Below, in pieces: positions 1 to 9,981 of a DNA stretch of 64,000 bases. The stretch is from Gammaproteobacteria bacterium (lineage in GTDB: Bacteria; Pseudomonadota; Gammaproteobacteria; Pseudomonadales; Azotimanducaceae), in assembly GCA_021773565.1 (NCBI GenBank), contig JAJFJZ010000008.1:62001-126000 (forward strand), read 5' to 3'. The position numbers and the translations under genes are program-made. The notes beneath the pieces were generated by a model that did not search any database, was not told the origin of the DNA, and saw only the letters and a list, made by a program, of their open reading frames with translations. Within the stretch, counting starts at the first letter, position 1, and each line of letters begins with the position of its first letter.

Positions 1-2562
1 GCCTGCAGCCTGTAGTGTGGTGGTGCGTGCGTCCTGCTCACGACGCAATGATGCAATGGTGTGGATAGAGCGTTGCTTCGATCTGGCAATCTGTTTCAGG
101 GATGCACCCAGAACCGGGTGTGGCCCAAGTTCTATAAAACAGGACTTGCCGGTGTCCATAAGATAGGAAATTCCCTCTGCAAAACGTACTGGCTGGCGGA
201 TATTTTGCCACCAATAGTTTGCATCCATGTTGTCGCCATTAATGACGTCACCACTCACTGTAGAAATCAGCTCACAATGTGCAGGTTGGGGTTGAAGATC
301 TGAGAAAATATTCAGGCTTTCTTCCTTCAGGTCGTCCATTTGTGGGCTGTGAAAGGCTACTTCAACGCCCAGAAAACGGTTAAACAAACCATTTTCTTCC
401 AGCAATTGTGCAATTTCCTCGAGCTGCTGGCGATCTCCGGCAATGGTAACGCCGTCTGGACCATTGATAGCCGCTACGGATACTTTGCTTTCGTCTTTTA
501 GAAGTTGCAGGGCTTCCGGCTCGGACAGGCCGATGGCTAACATAGTGCCCTTTCCTGCAGTGGTATGTTGCATCCGTGCACGATGAAAACTCACGAAGAG
601 AGCATCTTCCAGTGTCAGCGCACCCGAAGCCCACGCAGCGGCCACCTCGCCGACGCTATGGCCAATCACAGAGGCGGGTACTATGCCGCGGGATTTCCAC
701 AGTAGGGTAAGGGCATATTGCAGGGCGAAATTCACCGGTTGTGCAATATCTGTTCGGGTAACTTGCGAAGCGGCCTCTGTCTGATTCAGAGCGTCGGCCA
801 ACGACCAATCCGCAAGTTTTTCAAAGAGCACGTCACAATGCGCGATTGCATCCCGGTAAACCTGTGAGCTTTGCATTAACTCGCGACCCATTGCCCACCA
901 TTGAGGTCCCATTCCGGAGTATACAAATACCGGTTCTGGTCTTGTGGTACTAAACACTGGACCAGGGGAGACAAGTTGGCTTTTTAGCTGCAAATGATTT
1001 TCTGCGATCGCAGCGTATCGATAGGCATGCTGGCTACGTCGGGTGCCCAGTGTGTAAGCGAGGTCATGCAGATTCAGGTCGGGCGAATTATCAATTGTCC
1101 TGTTTATATTGCTGGCCGTATCTACAACCGCTTCAGAACTCCTCGCGGACAAAAGAAATAACGATGGTGACGCGGATTTTGTCCTGGTCTGGTCGGCCCA
1201 GGTGACTGTTTTTTCCACGTCAGCTGGGCGCGGAGGTGCCTTCAGCAATACATGTGCGTTAGTGCCTCCGTATCCGAATGAGTTTACTGCTGCATAAAAC
1301 TCACCAGCGCCGTCCCAGTCGACATTTTGCACAGGCACCGTAAGGCAGGATTCTTCCAGCCTGAGTGCAGGATTTGGATTGTTGTAATGCAGGTTCTTCG
1401 GGATACGAGCGTGCTTGACAACCATGGACGCTTTAATCAAACCGGCAACACCCGCTGCCGCTTCCAGGTGTCCGATATTCGTTTTTATGGAACCAACAAG
1501 GCAACGTGCGCCTGCGATACGGTTTTGGGAAAAAATATGGTTCAGGGCGGTAGACTCTGCCAGATCACCTGCCTGGGTTCCGGTGCCGTGTGCCTCAATA
1601 TAGTCGACCTTGCCCGGCTGTATTCCAGCATTCGCATATACCCGATCCATTAGCGAGATTTGGGCCTTGGCATTCGGGTACGAAATTCCGGGAGTACGAC
1701 CGTCCTGGTTCACTCCGGTAGCGACTATCACTGTATAAATCTGATCACCATCGGCCAGTGCTTTTGCCAATGGTTTAATTACTACAATGCCTGCCCCTTC
1801 GCCTCGAACATATCCATCTGCTGCTGCATCAAACATCTGGCAGCGACAGCTTGGAGAGAGGTAACGGCCTTTGCTCATTACAATAGGGTATTCCGGCCGG
1901 GTCATAACGTTTACGCCACCAGCAAGTGCCATATCGCATTCATTGTTCCATATACTCTGACAAGCATAGTGAGTGGCAACAAGTGATGACGAACAGGCAG
2001 TATCCACAGAAATACTTGGACCGTGCAAATCATAAACATAGGACAGCCGGTTGGATAACATTGTCATGGATACATTGGTAGAGGTGTGGGCGCTGATCTC
2101 TGTCCTTTGGCTACCACTTAGCTGGGCTAGCTTGCTGTCAAAGCAGAACCCGCCTATAAACACGCCAGTGGGCGATCCTGCTAGCCGGGAAGAGGTAATA
2201 CCTGCATCATCTATGGCTTCCCAGGAGGTTTCCAGTAAAAGCCTTTGTTGTGGATCCAGGCCATTTGCTTCTCTGGGGGAGATACCGAAAAACTGGGCAT
2301 CGAATGTTTCTATATCATCGGTGAGAAATCCGCCCTGCCGGATATAGGTTTTTCCGGGTACGTCCGGGTCGGGATGATAAAACTTGTCTGAATTCCAGCG
2401 ATCAGCGGGTACATCAACTATGGCATCCTGTCCATCGTTTATAAGTTTCCACAAGCTTTCCGGTCCTGTTACTCCACCGGGAAGACGACACCCTATTCCG
2501 ACAATGGCAAGGGCTGCATTTTCTGACTGTTGATTAGAACCTGCCTGGTCGCTTTTGCGCAC
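1..2562 (-). CDS. Type I polyketide synthase, N-terminal part (KS-AT), cut by window edge
   Basis: 854 codons are visible and the frame is still open at base 1. A ketosynthase fills about residues 15-430: the nucleophile lies in DTACSSS (Cys190), followed by the HGTGT and NIGH histidine motifs. A linker leads to an acyltransferase with GHSVGE (Ser636) and a later VAFH motif, which resembles the HAFH signature of malonyl-specific ATs rather than the YASH of methylmalonyl ones. The reductive and ACP domains expected after this lie outside the window. I place the start at a GTG because AGGA sits six bases upstream and no in-frame ATG precedes the KS. It follows a START-domain protein and an MDR reductase on the same strand, with a 98-bp gap that could hold its own promoter. 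It probably assembles a polyketide or special fatty acyl chain; the product cannot be told. Confidence 0.93.
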   Translation of the reverse strand, partial: MRKSDQAGSNQQSENAALAIVGIGCRLPGGVTGPESLWKLINDGQDAIVDVPADRWNSDKFYHPDPDVPGKTYIRQGGFLTDDIETFDAQFFGISPREANGLDPQQRLLLETSWEAIDDAGITSSRLAGSPTGVFIGGFCFDSKLAQLSGSQRTEISAHTSTNVSMTMLSNRLSYVYDLHGPSISVDTACSSSLVATHYACQSIWNNECDMALAGGVNVMTRPEYPIVMSKGRYLSPSCRCQMFDAAADGYVRGEGAGIVVIKPLAKALADGDQIYTVIVATGVNQDGRTPGISYPNAKAQISLMDRVYANAGIQPGKVDYIEAHGTGTQAGDLAESTALNHIFSQNRIAGARCLVGSIKTNIGHLEAAAGVAGLIKASMVVKHARIPKNLHYNNPNPALRLEESCLTVPVQNVDWDGAGEFYAAVNSFGYGGTNAHVLLKAPPRPADVEKTVTWADQTRTKSASPSLFLLSARSSEAVVDTASNINRTIDNSPDLNLHDLAYTLGTRRSQHAYRYAAIAENHLQLKSQLVSPGPVFSTTRPEPVFVYSGMGPQWWAMGRELMQSSQVYRDAIAHCDVLFEKLADWSLADALNQTEAASQVTRTDIAQPVNFALQYALTLLWKSRGIVPASVIGHSVGEVAAAWASGALTLEDALFVSFHRARMQHTTAGKGTMLAIGLSEPEALQLLKDESKVSVAAINGPDGVTIAGDRQQLEEIAQLLEENGLFNRFLGVEVAFHSPQMDDLKEESLNIFSDLQPQPAHCELISTVSGDVINGDNMDANYWWQNIRQPVRFAEGISYLMDTGKSCFIELGPHPVLGASLKQIARSKQRSIHTIASLRREQDARTTTLQAAG

Positions 2563-2660
2563 ATGTGATCCTGCCTGGGAAAACAAGAATAAAACACATA
2601 AGCGTCTCCGGTTTCAAGAGCTTGTTGGTAAATCAATTCAATGCCCGATGGACCCGCGGC

Positions 2661-3623
2661 TTACATGTCCTGAATGTGTAAAACCAGCTTTCCCTGAATG
2701 TGCCCGGATTCCGAAAGTTCGTGCGCTTCTTTTACTTTGTCCAGCGGCATGACGTGCAGTTGGGGAAGTTTCAGGATGCCCCGTTGATAGAGCGACATCA
2801 GTTTTGCCAGGCTCTCCCCATCGGGACGATGGTGGAGAAATTCCGTTTTGATATTTTTTTTCTGTATTTCTTCCATCTCGGGCGGTTCATTGTTCATGTA
2901 AACAACCGTTCCACCCGGTTTGGTAATATGGATTGCGGCCCGGGTTGCAGCTTCGCTCAGCAGGGACTCAAGTACCATATCTACGCCCTCCGGTTCCATT
3001 TGCCCCAGTACCTGAACGTAGTCGGATTTTGTGTAGTCTATTGCATGATCTGCTCCGCGGCTGAGTACATAGTCAAAGTTTTTTGCGCTGCAGGTTGTGT
3101 ACACCGTGGCTCCGAGATGTTTTGCAATGCATATTGCGACACTACCCAATCCGCCAGCTCCAGCCTGAATGAGCACACTTTGCCCTGGTTGGATATTTGC
3201 GAATTCAGCCAGTGACTGCCATGCGGTAAGGCTTACCAGCGGCAGCGCAGCGGCCTGTTCGTATGACAGACCATCTGGCTTTCTTGCAATTGCAGAGGCT
3301 TTAACAGGTGCAAACTCTGCATTGGTACCGTGCTGAATGGACCAGGTGAATGCAAGCCCTGCGACAGCATCACCCACCGCATAGTTTGTGACCTCAGATC
3401 CCACGCTGGTTATACGGCCGGATAGATCCCAACCCGGCACAACCGGAAAAGTGCGTGCAATGTATTCGCTTAACTCCCCATTGCGCAACCGTCTATCGAT
3501 GGGGTTTATACCCGCTGCTGCGACTTGTACCAATACCTCGTCAGCCTGGGGTTCCGGAACAGGAAGATCGCCAATCTTGAGTACTTCGGGTGTGCCATGA
3601 TTTTCATAGTACGCAGCTTTCAT
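2661..3623 (-). CDS. Zinc-independent MDR oxidoreductase (quinone oxidoreductase / enoyl reductase type)
   Basis: This 320-residue protein has the usual length and layout of the NAD(P)H:quinone-oxidoreductase branch of the medium-chain dehydrogenases. A GroES-like N-terminal domain is followed by a Rossmann fold with the nucleotide loop AGAGGLGS near residue 155. The cysteine/histidine zinc ligands of alcohol dehydrogenases are missing. Members reduce quinones or the C=C bond of enones and enoyl thioesters. It starts 10 bp after the START-domain gene and ends 98 bp before the polyketide synthase, so it may serve as a trans-acting enoyl reductase for that synthase or handle a related enone. 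The link is inferred from position only. Confidence 0.88.
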   Translation of the reverse strand: MKAAYYENHGTPEVLKIGDLPVPEPQADEVLVQVAAAGINPIDRRLRNGELSEYIARTFPVVPGWDLSGRITSVGSEVTNYAVGDAVAGLAFTWSIQHGTNAEFAPVKASAIARKPDGLSYEQAAALPLVSLTAWQSLAEFANIQPGQSVLIQAGAGGLGSVAICIAKHLGATVYTTCSAKNFDYVLSRGADHAIDYTKSDYVQVLGQMEPEGVDMVLESLLSEAATRAAIHITKPGGTVVYMNNEPPEMEEIQKKNIKTEFLHHRPDGESLAKLMSLYQRGILKLPQLHVMPLDKVKEAHELSESGHIQGKLVLHIQDM

Positions 3624-3633
3624 CAGAACTTAC

Positions 3634-4272
3634 CTAGTCCCCGGGTGGCGGAGGTGGTCCAGACTCCACCAGTTTACGTAGCTTCTTAAGGGTAAAAAAT
3701 GGCAGGTCCCTGCTTGCTCGACGCACCAGCCAGGCGGGTAATTTGCCTCCTGGATCGGAGTCGATGGTATAAATCACCTGGGTAACACCGTCTATCGGTG
3801 TGAGTTCATACTGACCAGTGAGCCGCGGCATTCTAACGACGCCTCTGGGAATCCTGGCAGCTGAATCTTCTCGATTGGAAAACTCAATCAGAATACTTTC
3901 ATCGGCGTTGCGCGTCACAGTGCTCTGTAGTACGACGTCTCTGTCTGCTACTGGCCAGGGTGATGCCACACGATTGTAAATCACCAGACTATCATCCGCC
4001 TGCGGAATGATATGTGCTTCCGCACAGTTGTGTTGCCATTGGGTATACGTGTGCACTGCCCCAACCCATGCGGCAATTTCCAGGGGGCTTGCTGCCATGC
4101 TGGTATTTGCCTTTAGTATTGGCAGAGTGCGCTCAGGATCCACCAGTTCTTTAACTGTGATGCCTGCTTCTTCACGCACCACGGTGAATTCTGCATATAC
4201 AGGTAGAAACGTGCCGAGTATTACGAGCGAATATAGAAAATACCTGATATTGGGAACGCGGGCCGGATGCAT
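3634..4272 (-). CDS. START-domain lipid-binding protein, secreted
   Basis: The protein has 212 residues from the chosen ATG. A hydrophobic signal segment (about residues 8-25, ending near VYA) is followed by a START/SRPBCC-type domain with the pattern WQHNC, then YNRVASPWPVADRD, and a late YTIDSDPGGKLPAW, which is characteristic of bacterial START proteins. START domains form a hydrophobic cavity for a lipid or other apolar ligand. A longer frame opens at 4365, but its extra 31 residues are charged and unlike a signal peptide, so I prefer the internal start. No good ribosome-binding site is visible. The gene leads into the MDR reductase and PKS genes, which suggests a lipid-like substrate or product for that operon. 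Confidence 0.8.
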   Translation of the reverse strand: MHPARVPNIRYFLYSLVILGTFLPVYAEFTVVREEAGITVKELVDPERTLPILKANTSMAASPLEIAAWVGAVHTYTQWQHNCAEAHIIPQADDSLVIYNRVASPWPVADRDVVLQSTVTRNADESILIEFSNREDSAARIPRGVVRMPRLTGQYELTPIDGVTQVIYTIDSDPGGKLPAWLVRRASRDLPFFTLKKLRKLVESGPPPPPGD

Positions 4273-4384
4273 AACAAAAGAATAATGATTGCCCACTTTT
4301 AAATCCACCTGTGCGTGACCGATTTTTCTGATATGCGCGATCCTTCCATATTGGCGTGCATGCACTCCTGCCCTTTAAGCGGCC

Positions 4385-5647
4385 TCATGGCCCATATACA
4401 GGTAGTAAATTCAACATAGCCAGAGTGTGACAAGCCGCCAGCGTAATGCCCATAGCTATCATAAAATATATTAGTCCGTTGCCACCCCAAACCTGAAAAT
4501 CGGTACTGGCAAATTGGGAACGATTTTTCTTCAACATCAGGGCAGGGATAATTAGTCCATTAAATGCCATTACCAGCGCTGCAAAACCGATGGCGTAAAT
4601 AAATCCGTTAGGAAAAAACAGTCCACCGAGCATCGGCGGGAGAAATGCGTAGCTTGCTGTTTTGAGCCGACCACTTGCAGATCTGTCGAGCTTGTACTTG
4701 TCTGCAAAAAAATCAAATAGTGAGATACCAACGCCAAGGAAAGATGTAGTGATGGCAAACACAGCAAAAATATTCAGGTAGTCGGCCAGCCCGTCACTTG
4801 GGAAGGCCTGGGTAATTGCGTTCACCAATGCGCCTACGTTTCCGCCCTCAGCCATTACTACCAGAAACTGTTCGCGCTGAAGAATCCCCATGGAAAACAC
4901 CAACCAGAGCAAATAGAACAAAAAACTCAATAGCGAGCCATATAACATACTGTTTTTGATTGTTGCTGCACGCTTTCCATAGTATTTAACCAGGCTGGGT
5001 ACAATGCAATAAAAGCCAAATGCCGTGAAAAAAAATGGCAGTGCAGCAAAAAAGTAATAAAAGTATGGCAATTCACCGGCCAGGGCAGGAGTGATGGCGA
5101 GGGATTTTAGGTTAACAGCAAAACGCAGGTCGAATATGGCTGCGAAAAAACTTGCCAGCATACCCAGAAACAAAATCGTGGTAATTCGATCTACTGCTCG
5201 TGTGCCTATCGAGACAACAACAGATAAGGATATAGCGATTATCGCCCCCGTAGCAAATTGCGGGGGTGCGTAGCCCAGTGTGGATGTCATCGTGTGATTT
5301 GCAATGGACCCGCTCCCACTTATAAAAGCGTACAAAAGTATGTAGAGCAGAAAGAGCAATAATACGCCGTTAATCTGATTCCAGTGTTTGCCGAGCGTAC
5401 CCTGTATCATAGTGTCGTAACTGGAGCCTTCGGGGAAGCTGAGGTTTACCTCCAGTACCATCAGCGAGACGTAATACATACAAAACCATGCAAGTGCCAT
5501 ACAGACCATGGCCCATCCAAACCACATCCCTGATGCTATAGTCGGCAGGGAAAACATTCCTGCTCCAATCGTGGCTCCGGCGGTGATCATCATACCGCCC
5601 ATCATGGTCGTTGGTGCTTTGCGGGTATTGCTGCGCTGAAGTATCAA
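4385..5647 (-). CDS. Aromatic amino acid permease (Mtr/TnaB/TyrP family)
   Basis: A 420-residue inner-membrane protein with about eleven hydrophobic segments. The N-terminal GGMMITAGATIGAGMFSLP is typical of the hydroxy/aromatic amino acid permease (HAAAP) family, which imports tryptophan or tyrosine with protons. It is transcribed divergently from the thioesterase gene across 113 bp. Its position next to genes that I read as an anthranilate/indole catabolic regulon makes tryptophan a reasonable substrate, but the sequence alone does not separate tryptophan from tyrosine. No MarR-type operator was seen in the 113-bp gap. Confidence 0.88.
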   Translation of the reverse strand: MILQRSNTRKAPTTMMGGMMITAGATIGAGMFSLPTIASGMWFGWAMVCMALAWFCMYYVSLMVLEVNLSFPEGSSYDTMIQGTLGKHWNQINGVLLLFLLYILLYAFISGSGSIANHTMTSTLGYAPPQFATGAIIAISLSVVVSIGTRAVDRITTILFLGMLASFFAAIFDLRFAVNLKSLAITPALAGELPYFYYFFAALPFFFTAFGFYCIVPSLVKYYGKRAATIKNSMLYGSLLSFLFYLLWLVFSMGILQREQFLVVMAEGGNVGALVNAITQAFPSDGLADYLNIFAVFAITTSFLGVGISLFDFFADKYKLDRSASGRLKTASYAFLPPMLGGLFFPNGFIYAIGFAALVMAFNGLIIPALMLKKNRSQFASTDFQVWGGNGLIYFMIAMGITLAACHTLAMLNLLPVYGP

Positions 5648-5760
5648 AAAATTGCCTCGGTTGATGCTTTTATTAATTCACTATATCTTAACGGCTTCTT
5701 AAACGTACTATAGGCTGGGCTATTTCCCGGATTTCAGCTGATACAGGTCGTGTAACTACC

Positions 5761-6195
5761 ATGCTCGTATATACCAGAGAAATAACTGTTGAATGGGGAG
5801 AATCCGATCCCTTTGGCCTGGTATATTTTCCTCGTATGCTTGCGTGGTTTAACGATGCGGAACACGAATTTTTTGCGCAAGCCGGGTATCCGGTTAAAGA
5901 AATGATTGAAAAAGATCGCACAGCATTTGTTATGGGGCGTATCCAGTTTGATTTTGTGGGCCCGGCTGCATATGGCGATCGCATATTAACGCGATTGAAA
6001 TTGGTGGATATTTCCAAATCTACACTCACCTGGGAATGCACCGCTAACCACCTGAGTGACTCAAGCCGGGTTACTCAAGGTACCGCGACCAGGGTATATG
6101 CAGAAATTCAGGACAATGGAGAACTTAAAGCTATATGTATACCCAACCGTATTCGTGAGATGGTAGGTGCCCCACCCTTCGACGAAGCGGAGTGA
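5761..6195 (+). CDS. Hotdog-fold acyl-CoA thioesterase (4-hydroxybenzoyl-CoA thioesterase family)
   Basis: A 144-residue single hotdog domain, the normal size for the YbgC/4HBT family. The segment ESDPFGLVYFPRML carries Asp16, which matches the catalytic aspartate near residue 17 of 4-hydroxybenzoyl-CoA thioesterase. It would hydrolyse an aryl- or acyl-CoA to the free acid, useful for recovering CoA when the ring-modifying step stalls. It ends 17 bp from the convergent marR gene. Its place beside an anthraniloyl-CoA monooxygenase suggests an aminobenzoyl-CoA or a downstream intermediate as substrate; this is inference from context. Confidence 0.85.
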   Translation: MLVYTREITVEWGESDPFGLVYFPRMLAWFNDAEHEFFAQAGYPVKEMIEKDRTAFVMGRIQFDFVGPAAYGDRILTRLKLVDISKSTLTWECTANHLSDSSRVTQGTATRVYAEIQDNGELKAICIPNRIREMVGAPPFDEAE

Positions 6196-6212
6196 AGCAG
6201 TAATAGCTCGCC

Positions 6213-6704
6213 CTAGTTTTGTTTCAGTGCAGCCTTGACCTTGCCCAGTAGACCCATGATCTGTGTTACGTCGTCCATGCTGAGTTCCCCCAGAAGTGCA
6301 ATAACCCATTGTTCATGGCGAACAGCCATTTTCCGAAAAATCCTGCGTCCTTCCGGGCTTAGCTTCACAATGAAAGTGCGCCGGTTTTGCGGCACTGGCT
6401 GTCGGCTGATAAGCCCTTCCTTGACCAACTGGCCAGCAATTCCCGAGACATTGCCGCCAGACACCATCATACGTTTCGACAGCTCACCCATAGATAAGCC
6501 TTCGGGCACACGATCCAGTTGTGCCATAAAATCAAAACGTGGCAGTGTCGTATCAAATTCTTCCCTGAGCGCCGTTCTCAAATGACGCTCTATCATGCTC
6601 GAACACGTGAGTAAGCGCAGCCAGAGTTTGATGGAATGGTGGTCTTGCTCGATCAGTCTGGTTTCAAGATCAGAAGATACACCGATACATTTGTTACTTG
6701 TCAT
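6213..6704 (-). CDS. MarR-family transcriptional regulator
   Basis: A 163-residue winged helix-turn-helix protein. The recognition region is about residues 70-100 (SMGELSKRMMVSGGNVSGIA) and the wing follows as NRRTFIVKLSPEGR. Such proteins bind palindromes as dimers and release DNA when an aromatic ligand binds. The start is supported by AGGA six bases upstream. It is divergent from the anthraniloyl-CoA monooxygenase operon, and the gap between them holds two copies of ATTTTA-N4-TAAAAT-type palindromes that recur at three other promoters in this window. I infer that it represses itself and those promoters, probably with an anthraniloyl-CoA, isatin-like or indolic inducer. Confidence 0.92.
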   Translation of the reverse strand: MTSNKCIGVSSDLETRLIEQDHHSIKLWLRLLTCSSMIERHLRTALREEFDTTLPRFDFMAQLDRVPEGLSMGELSKRMMVSGGNVSGIAGQLVKEGLISRQPVPQNRRTFIVKLSPEGRRIFRKMAVRHEQWVIALLGELSMDDVTQIMGLLGKVKAALKQN

Positions 6705-6721
6705 GGATAATCCTGAATAAC

Positions 6722-6737
6722 ATTTTATATCTAAAAT
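6722..6737. promoter_or_regulatory. Putative MarR operator O1 (ATTTTA-TATC-TAAAAT)
   Basis: Perfect six-base arms around a four-base spacer, 17 bp upstream of the marR start codon and about where the -35 box of the rightward promoter would fall. The same 16-bp pattern occurs at 17174, 18878 and 25012. Confidence 0.72.
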
Positions 6738-6744
6738 ATCTGGG

Positions 6745-6750
6745 TTATAC
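6745..6750 (+). promoter_or_regulatory. Possible -10 box of the anthraniloyl-CoA monooxygenase operon
   Basis: TATACT lies between the two operator-like palindromes and 79 bp before the gene's ATG. A clear -35 box at the expected distance is not seen, since that position is occupied by operator O1. Repressor binding on either side would block this promoter. Confidence 0.35.
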
Positions 6751-6761
6751 TCGCCCAGGAA

Positions 6762-6777
6762 ACTTTAAGCCTAAACT
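6762..6777. promoter_or_regulatory. Putative MarR operator O2 (ACTTTA-AGCC-TAAACT)
   Basis: An imperfect copy of the same operator. Its core, TTTAAGCCTAAA, is the reverse complement of the TTTAGGCTTAAA core in the large palindrome at 18868. Its centre is 40 bp from that of O1, close to four helical turns, so two dimers could bind the same DNA face. Confidence 0.65.
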
Positions 6778-6829
6778 ATTTGGCGATGCTTGACTGCATT
6801 TTTAATCGCCTGGCTTGTTGGAGATTTGC

Positions 6830-9175
6830 ATGAAAATTGTTTGTCTTGGAGGAGGACCGTCTGGTCTGTACCTTGCAATAGCGATGAAGTTGAAAAACGC
6901 GTCCCATGAAGTTGCTGTATACGAACGTAACAGGGCTGACGATACTTTTGGATGGGGTGTGGTGTTTTCCGATCAGACTATGGAAAATTTGCAGGCCGTT
7001 GATCCGGCAAGTGCGAGTGCGATTAACGCAGAATTTATCCACTGGGACATGATCGATTGTTTTGTATCCGGAAAACTCGAACGATCTGACGGGCATGGAT
7101 TTATTGGCCTCGGTCGAAAGCGTATGCTGGAAATACTTCACAATCGAGCAGCAGAGCTTGGAGTAGCTTTGCATTTTGAAACCGAGTTTGAACCCGAAGA
7201 CCTTGATGAGAGATTTGCCGATGCCGACCTGGTGGTGGTAGCCGATGGTCTGAACTCCAGGATACGGAATGCCCACCTGAAAGAATTTGAATGCGAAATT
7301 GATGTGCGGCCTAACAAGTTTGTCTGGTTGGGTACGCACCAAACCTTCCGGGACGCCTTTACCTTCATATTTGAAGAAACATCCGCTGGCTGGATATGGG
7401 CGCATGCTTACCAGTTTGATGAAAATACTTCCACGTTTATCGTTGAATGTAATCCGGCGGTATACGATGCCCTCGGGTTTGACACAATGTCACATGCAGA
7501 GAGTGCGGAAACCTGCCGTAAAATATTCGCAGCCTATCTGGATGGTCATGAACTGATGACTAATTCAGCACACGTGCGCGGTTCGGCATGGATCAACTTT
7601 CCTTCAGTGCTGTGCCGACAATGGGTGAAGGATGACCGTGTTGTGCTCATTGGGGATGCAGCACATACCGCACATTTCGCAATAGGGTCGGGTACCAAGC
7701 TGGGTTTGGAAGATGCAATCACGCTGGCTCAACATGTAAACAGCGATCTTCCCATTGGTGAGGCCTTGAAGGCTTATCAGGCCGAGCGGGAAGTGGAAGC
7801 ATTACGACTACAAAATGCTGCGCAAAATGCAATGATCTGGTTTGAAAACACACCGCGTTACCTGAACGCTTTTGACCTGAAACAATTTTACTATTCGCTG
7901 TTGACGCGCAGCCAGCGGGTTAGCCATGAAAACCTGCGATTGCGCGACAAAAACTGGCTTGAGGAGCTGGAAAAACATCTGGCACAAAAGACACAGGGCG
8001 TGGAATGTAAAGACGCGGTGCCACCCCTGTTTTTACCCTACAACATTGGAAGTATGCCGCTCATAAATCGCGTTGTGGTCTCGCCTATGTCAATGTACAG
8101 CGCTGAAGACGGTTTACCAGACGACTGGCATCTGGTGCATTATGGAAGCCTGGCGAAGGGCGGTGCGGGCCTGGTGTTTACTGAAATGACTGACGTATCA
8201 AGGGATGCTCGAATCACCCCCGGGTGTGCAGGTATCTGGAACGATGAACAGGAAAGCGCATGGCTGAGGATCAGCCGGTTTGTGCACACCCACACGCGGG
8301 CCAAATTTGTTATGCAGTTAGGCCATGCCGGCGCCAAAGGTGCAACCAAAGTTCCCTGGGAGTGGCACCCTGATCGGCTGGATGACCCGCTAGACCCTGA
8401 GGATAACTGGCCACTGGTTTCGGCTAGCCCCTTACCCTATGACCATTATAGTGTAACGCCAACGCAACTGGACCGTGGTGGCATGGATAACATTAGAGAA
8501 CAGTTCGTGGCAGCAACAATTAGAGCGGATCGCGCAGAATTTGATATGTTGGAACTGCATGCTGCCCATGGTTATCTGATTGCTTCATTCATTACTCCGA
8601 TTCTTAATAAACGGTCCGATGAGTACGGAGGGAGTCTCGAAAACCGCCTGCGCTTTCCGCTGGAAGTTTTTAGCGCTATGCGTGCGGCATGGCCAGCACA
8701 CAAACCTATGTCGGTACGTATTTCTGCCCACGACTGGATGGGAGAAGCGGGTGTTGAAGAGGAGGAGGCGGTGGAAATTGCCCGGGCTTTTCACGGCGCC
8801 GGTGCGGATATAATAGATGTGTCCAGCGGACAGACTTGCCATGAATCCCAGCCAAGGCCTGGTCGAATGTTTCAAACCCCGTTGTCCGACCAGATTCGGA
8901 ATGTTGCAGGCATTGCAACACTGGCAGTTGGAAACATCTATGAAGTAGACCATGTGAACAGTATTATTGCCGCTGGACGTGCCGATCTGGTGTGTCTGGC
9001 CCGAGCACATTTGGCTGACCCAAACTGGACGATGCGCGCTGCAGCACAAATGGGATATACGGGACCCGGTGTATCAGAACAGAAACAGTACTTTATGGGT
9101 TATCGACAATTACACATTAATCTCCAACGGGAAGCTGAAGCGGCGTTAGCTGATCACAAGGTACGATTGAACTAG
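6830..9175 (+). CDS. Anthraniloyl-CoA monooxygenase/reductase-type two-domain flavoprotein
   Basis: 781 residues from an ATG with GGAG six bases upstream; the frame opens five codons earlier at a TTG. Residues 1-390 form an FAD aromatic hydroxylase domain, with CLGGGPSG at the start and [22 protein letters not shown] near residue 280. From about residue 398 an old-yellow-enzyme FMN barrel follows, with [25 protein letters not shown] and [10 protein letters not shown]. This fusion is the architecture of 2-aminobenzoyl-CoA monooxygenase/reductase of Azoarcus, which hydroxylates and then reduces the ring of anthraniloyl-CoA to a non-aromatic 2-amino-5-oxocyclohexenyl-CoA; salicylyl-CoA 5-hydroxylase is the close alternative. 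The SDR and crotonase genes follow directly, and MarR-type operators lie upstream. Substrate choice is inferred from the family and neighbours. Confidence 0.9.
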   Translation: MKIVCLGGGPSGLYLAIAMKLKNASHEVAVYERNRADDTFGWGVVFSDQTMENLQAVDPASASAINAEFIHWDMIDCFVSGKLERSDGHGFIGLGRKRMLEILHNRAAELGVALHFETEFEPEDLDERFADADLVVVADGLNSRIRNAHLKEFECEIDVRPNKFVWLGTHQTFRDAFTFIFEETSAGWIWAHAYQFDENTSTFIVECNPAVYDALGFDTMSHAESAETCRKIFAAYLDGHELMTNSAHVRGSAWINFPSVLCRQWVKDDRVVLIGDAAHTAHFAIGSGTKLGLEDAITLAQHVNSDLPIGEALKAYQAEREVEALRLQNAAQNAMIWFENTPRYLNAFDLKQFYYSLLTRSQRVSHENLRLRDKNWLEELEKHLAQKTQGVECKDAVPPLFLPYNIGSMPLINRVVVSPMSMYSAEDGLPDDWHLVHYGSLAKGGAGLVFTEMTDVSRDARITPGCAGIWNDEQESAWLRISRFVHTHTRAKFVMQLGHAGAKGATKVPWEWHPDRLDDPLDPEDNWPLVSASPLPYDHYSVTPTQLDRGGMDNIREQFVAATIRADRAEFDMLELHAAHGYLIASFITPILNKRSDEYGGSLENRLRFPLEVFSAMRAAWPAHKPMSVRISAHDWMGEAGVEEEEAVEIARAFHGAGADIIDVSSGQTCHESQPRPGRMFQTPLSDQIRNVAGIATLAVGNIYEVDHVNSIIAAGRADLVCLARAHLADPNWTMRAAAQMGYTGPGVSEQKQYFMGYRQLHINLQREAEAALADHKVRLN

Positions 9176-9178
9176 AGT

Positions 9179-9952
9179 ATGAAGAAACTTTCTCACGCAG
9201 TGGTAACAGGTGCCGGTACCGGAATAGGTGCGGCGGTATCACAATTATTGGTGAAGCATAATATACCAGTTACGTTGATGGGCAGGCGCAAGGAGGTACT
9301 CGACAGTACCGCGGACAAACTCGGCCAACCGGAGCTGGTTCAGACTATTGTCTGTGATGTGAGCTGCGAAAAAAATGTGCATCGGGCGTTCTCCCTGGCA
9401 GCTGATGCCGAGGGATTTGGCACAGTAGATGTGCTGGTTAATAACGCCGGAATTGCACCAAGTGCGCCCTTTGACAAATTGACCTTTGAAGACTGGAATG
9501 CCGTAATTGAGGTAAATTTGCATGGTGTATTTCACTGCACCCAGGCGGTTCTGCCCGGCATGCGTGGGAAGAAGTTTGGCCGTATTATAAATATAGCCAG
9601 TACAGCTGCACAGCGCGGTTACGCATACGTGAGCGCATATTGCGCAGCAAAACATGGTGTTCTGGGTTTGAGCAGAGCGCTGGCTCTGGAAACTGCCCAA
9701 CAGGGCATCACGGTTAATGCAGTGTGCCCCGGATTTACCGATACTTCGATTGTGCGTTCCTCTGTTGCCAGCATTCAGCAGAAAACGGGGCGCAGCGAAG
9801 CAGAAGTGCTCGCCGAATTTACCAGAGTGAATCCACAGGGCAGGCTGGTACTTCCAGAGGAAGTAGCTAACGTAGTGCTCTGGTTGTGTGCAGAGGAGAG
9901 CAGCGCAATTACCGGCCAGGCAATTTCAGTAAGCGGCGGTGAGGTAATGTAA
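9179..9952 (+). CDS. Short-chain dehydrogenase/reductase
   Basis: A 257-residue classical SDR: cofactor motif TGAGTGIG at about residues 10-17, NNAG near residue 90, Ser-Tyr-Lys active site in the stretch ending YCAAK, and the usual SGGEVM-type C-terminus. It begins three bases after the two-domain flavoprotein stop codon, so the two are surely cotranscribed. In a CoA-linked dearomatised ring pathway it would oxidise a ring or chain hydroxyl to a ketone, or reduce the ring ketone. The exact step cannot be read from sequence. Confidence 0.9.
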   Translation: MKKLSHAVVTGAGTGIGAAVSQLLVKHNIPVTLMGRRKEVLDSTADKLGQPELVQTIVCDVSCEKNVHRAFSLAADAEGFGTVDVLVNNAGIAPSAPFDKLTFEDWNAVIEVNLHGVFHCTQAVLPGMRGKKFGRIINIASTAAQRGYAYVSAYCAAKHGVLGLSRALALETAQQGITVNAVCPGFTDTSIVRSSVASIQQKTGRSEAEVLAEFTRVNPQGRLVLPEEVANVVLWLCAEESSAITGQAISVSGGEVM

Positions 9953-9981
9953 GCCGTGGTATCTTATTTCAGGAGAAGTGC

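Noticed and set aside
61-2752. Several plus-strand open frames of 60-110 codons
   Set aside because: They lie opposite an intact type I polyketide synthase with clear KS and AT motifs and have no recognisable domains.
5648-5760. A further MarR operator between the permease and thioesterase genes
   Set aside because: AT-rich stretches are present, but none fits ATTTTA-N4-TAAAAT with symmetric arms.
7138-9700. Antisense frames of 70-210 codons opposite the flavoenzyme and SDR genes
   Set aside because: They are shadows of strongly conserved coding sequence; none has a family-like motif.
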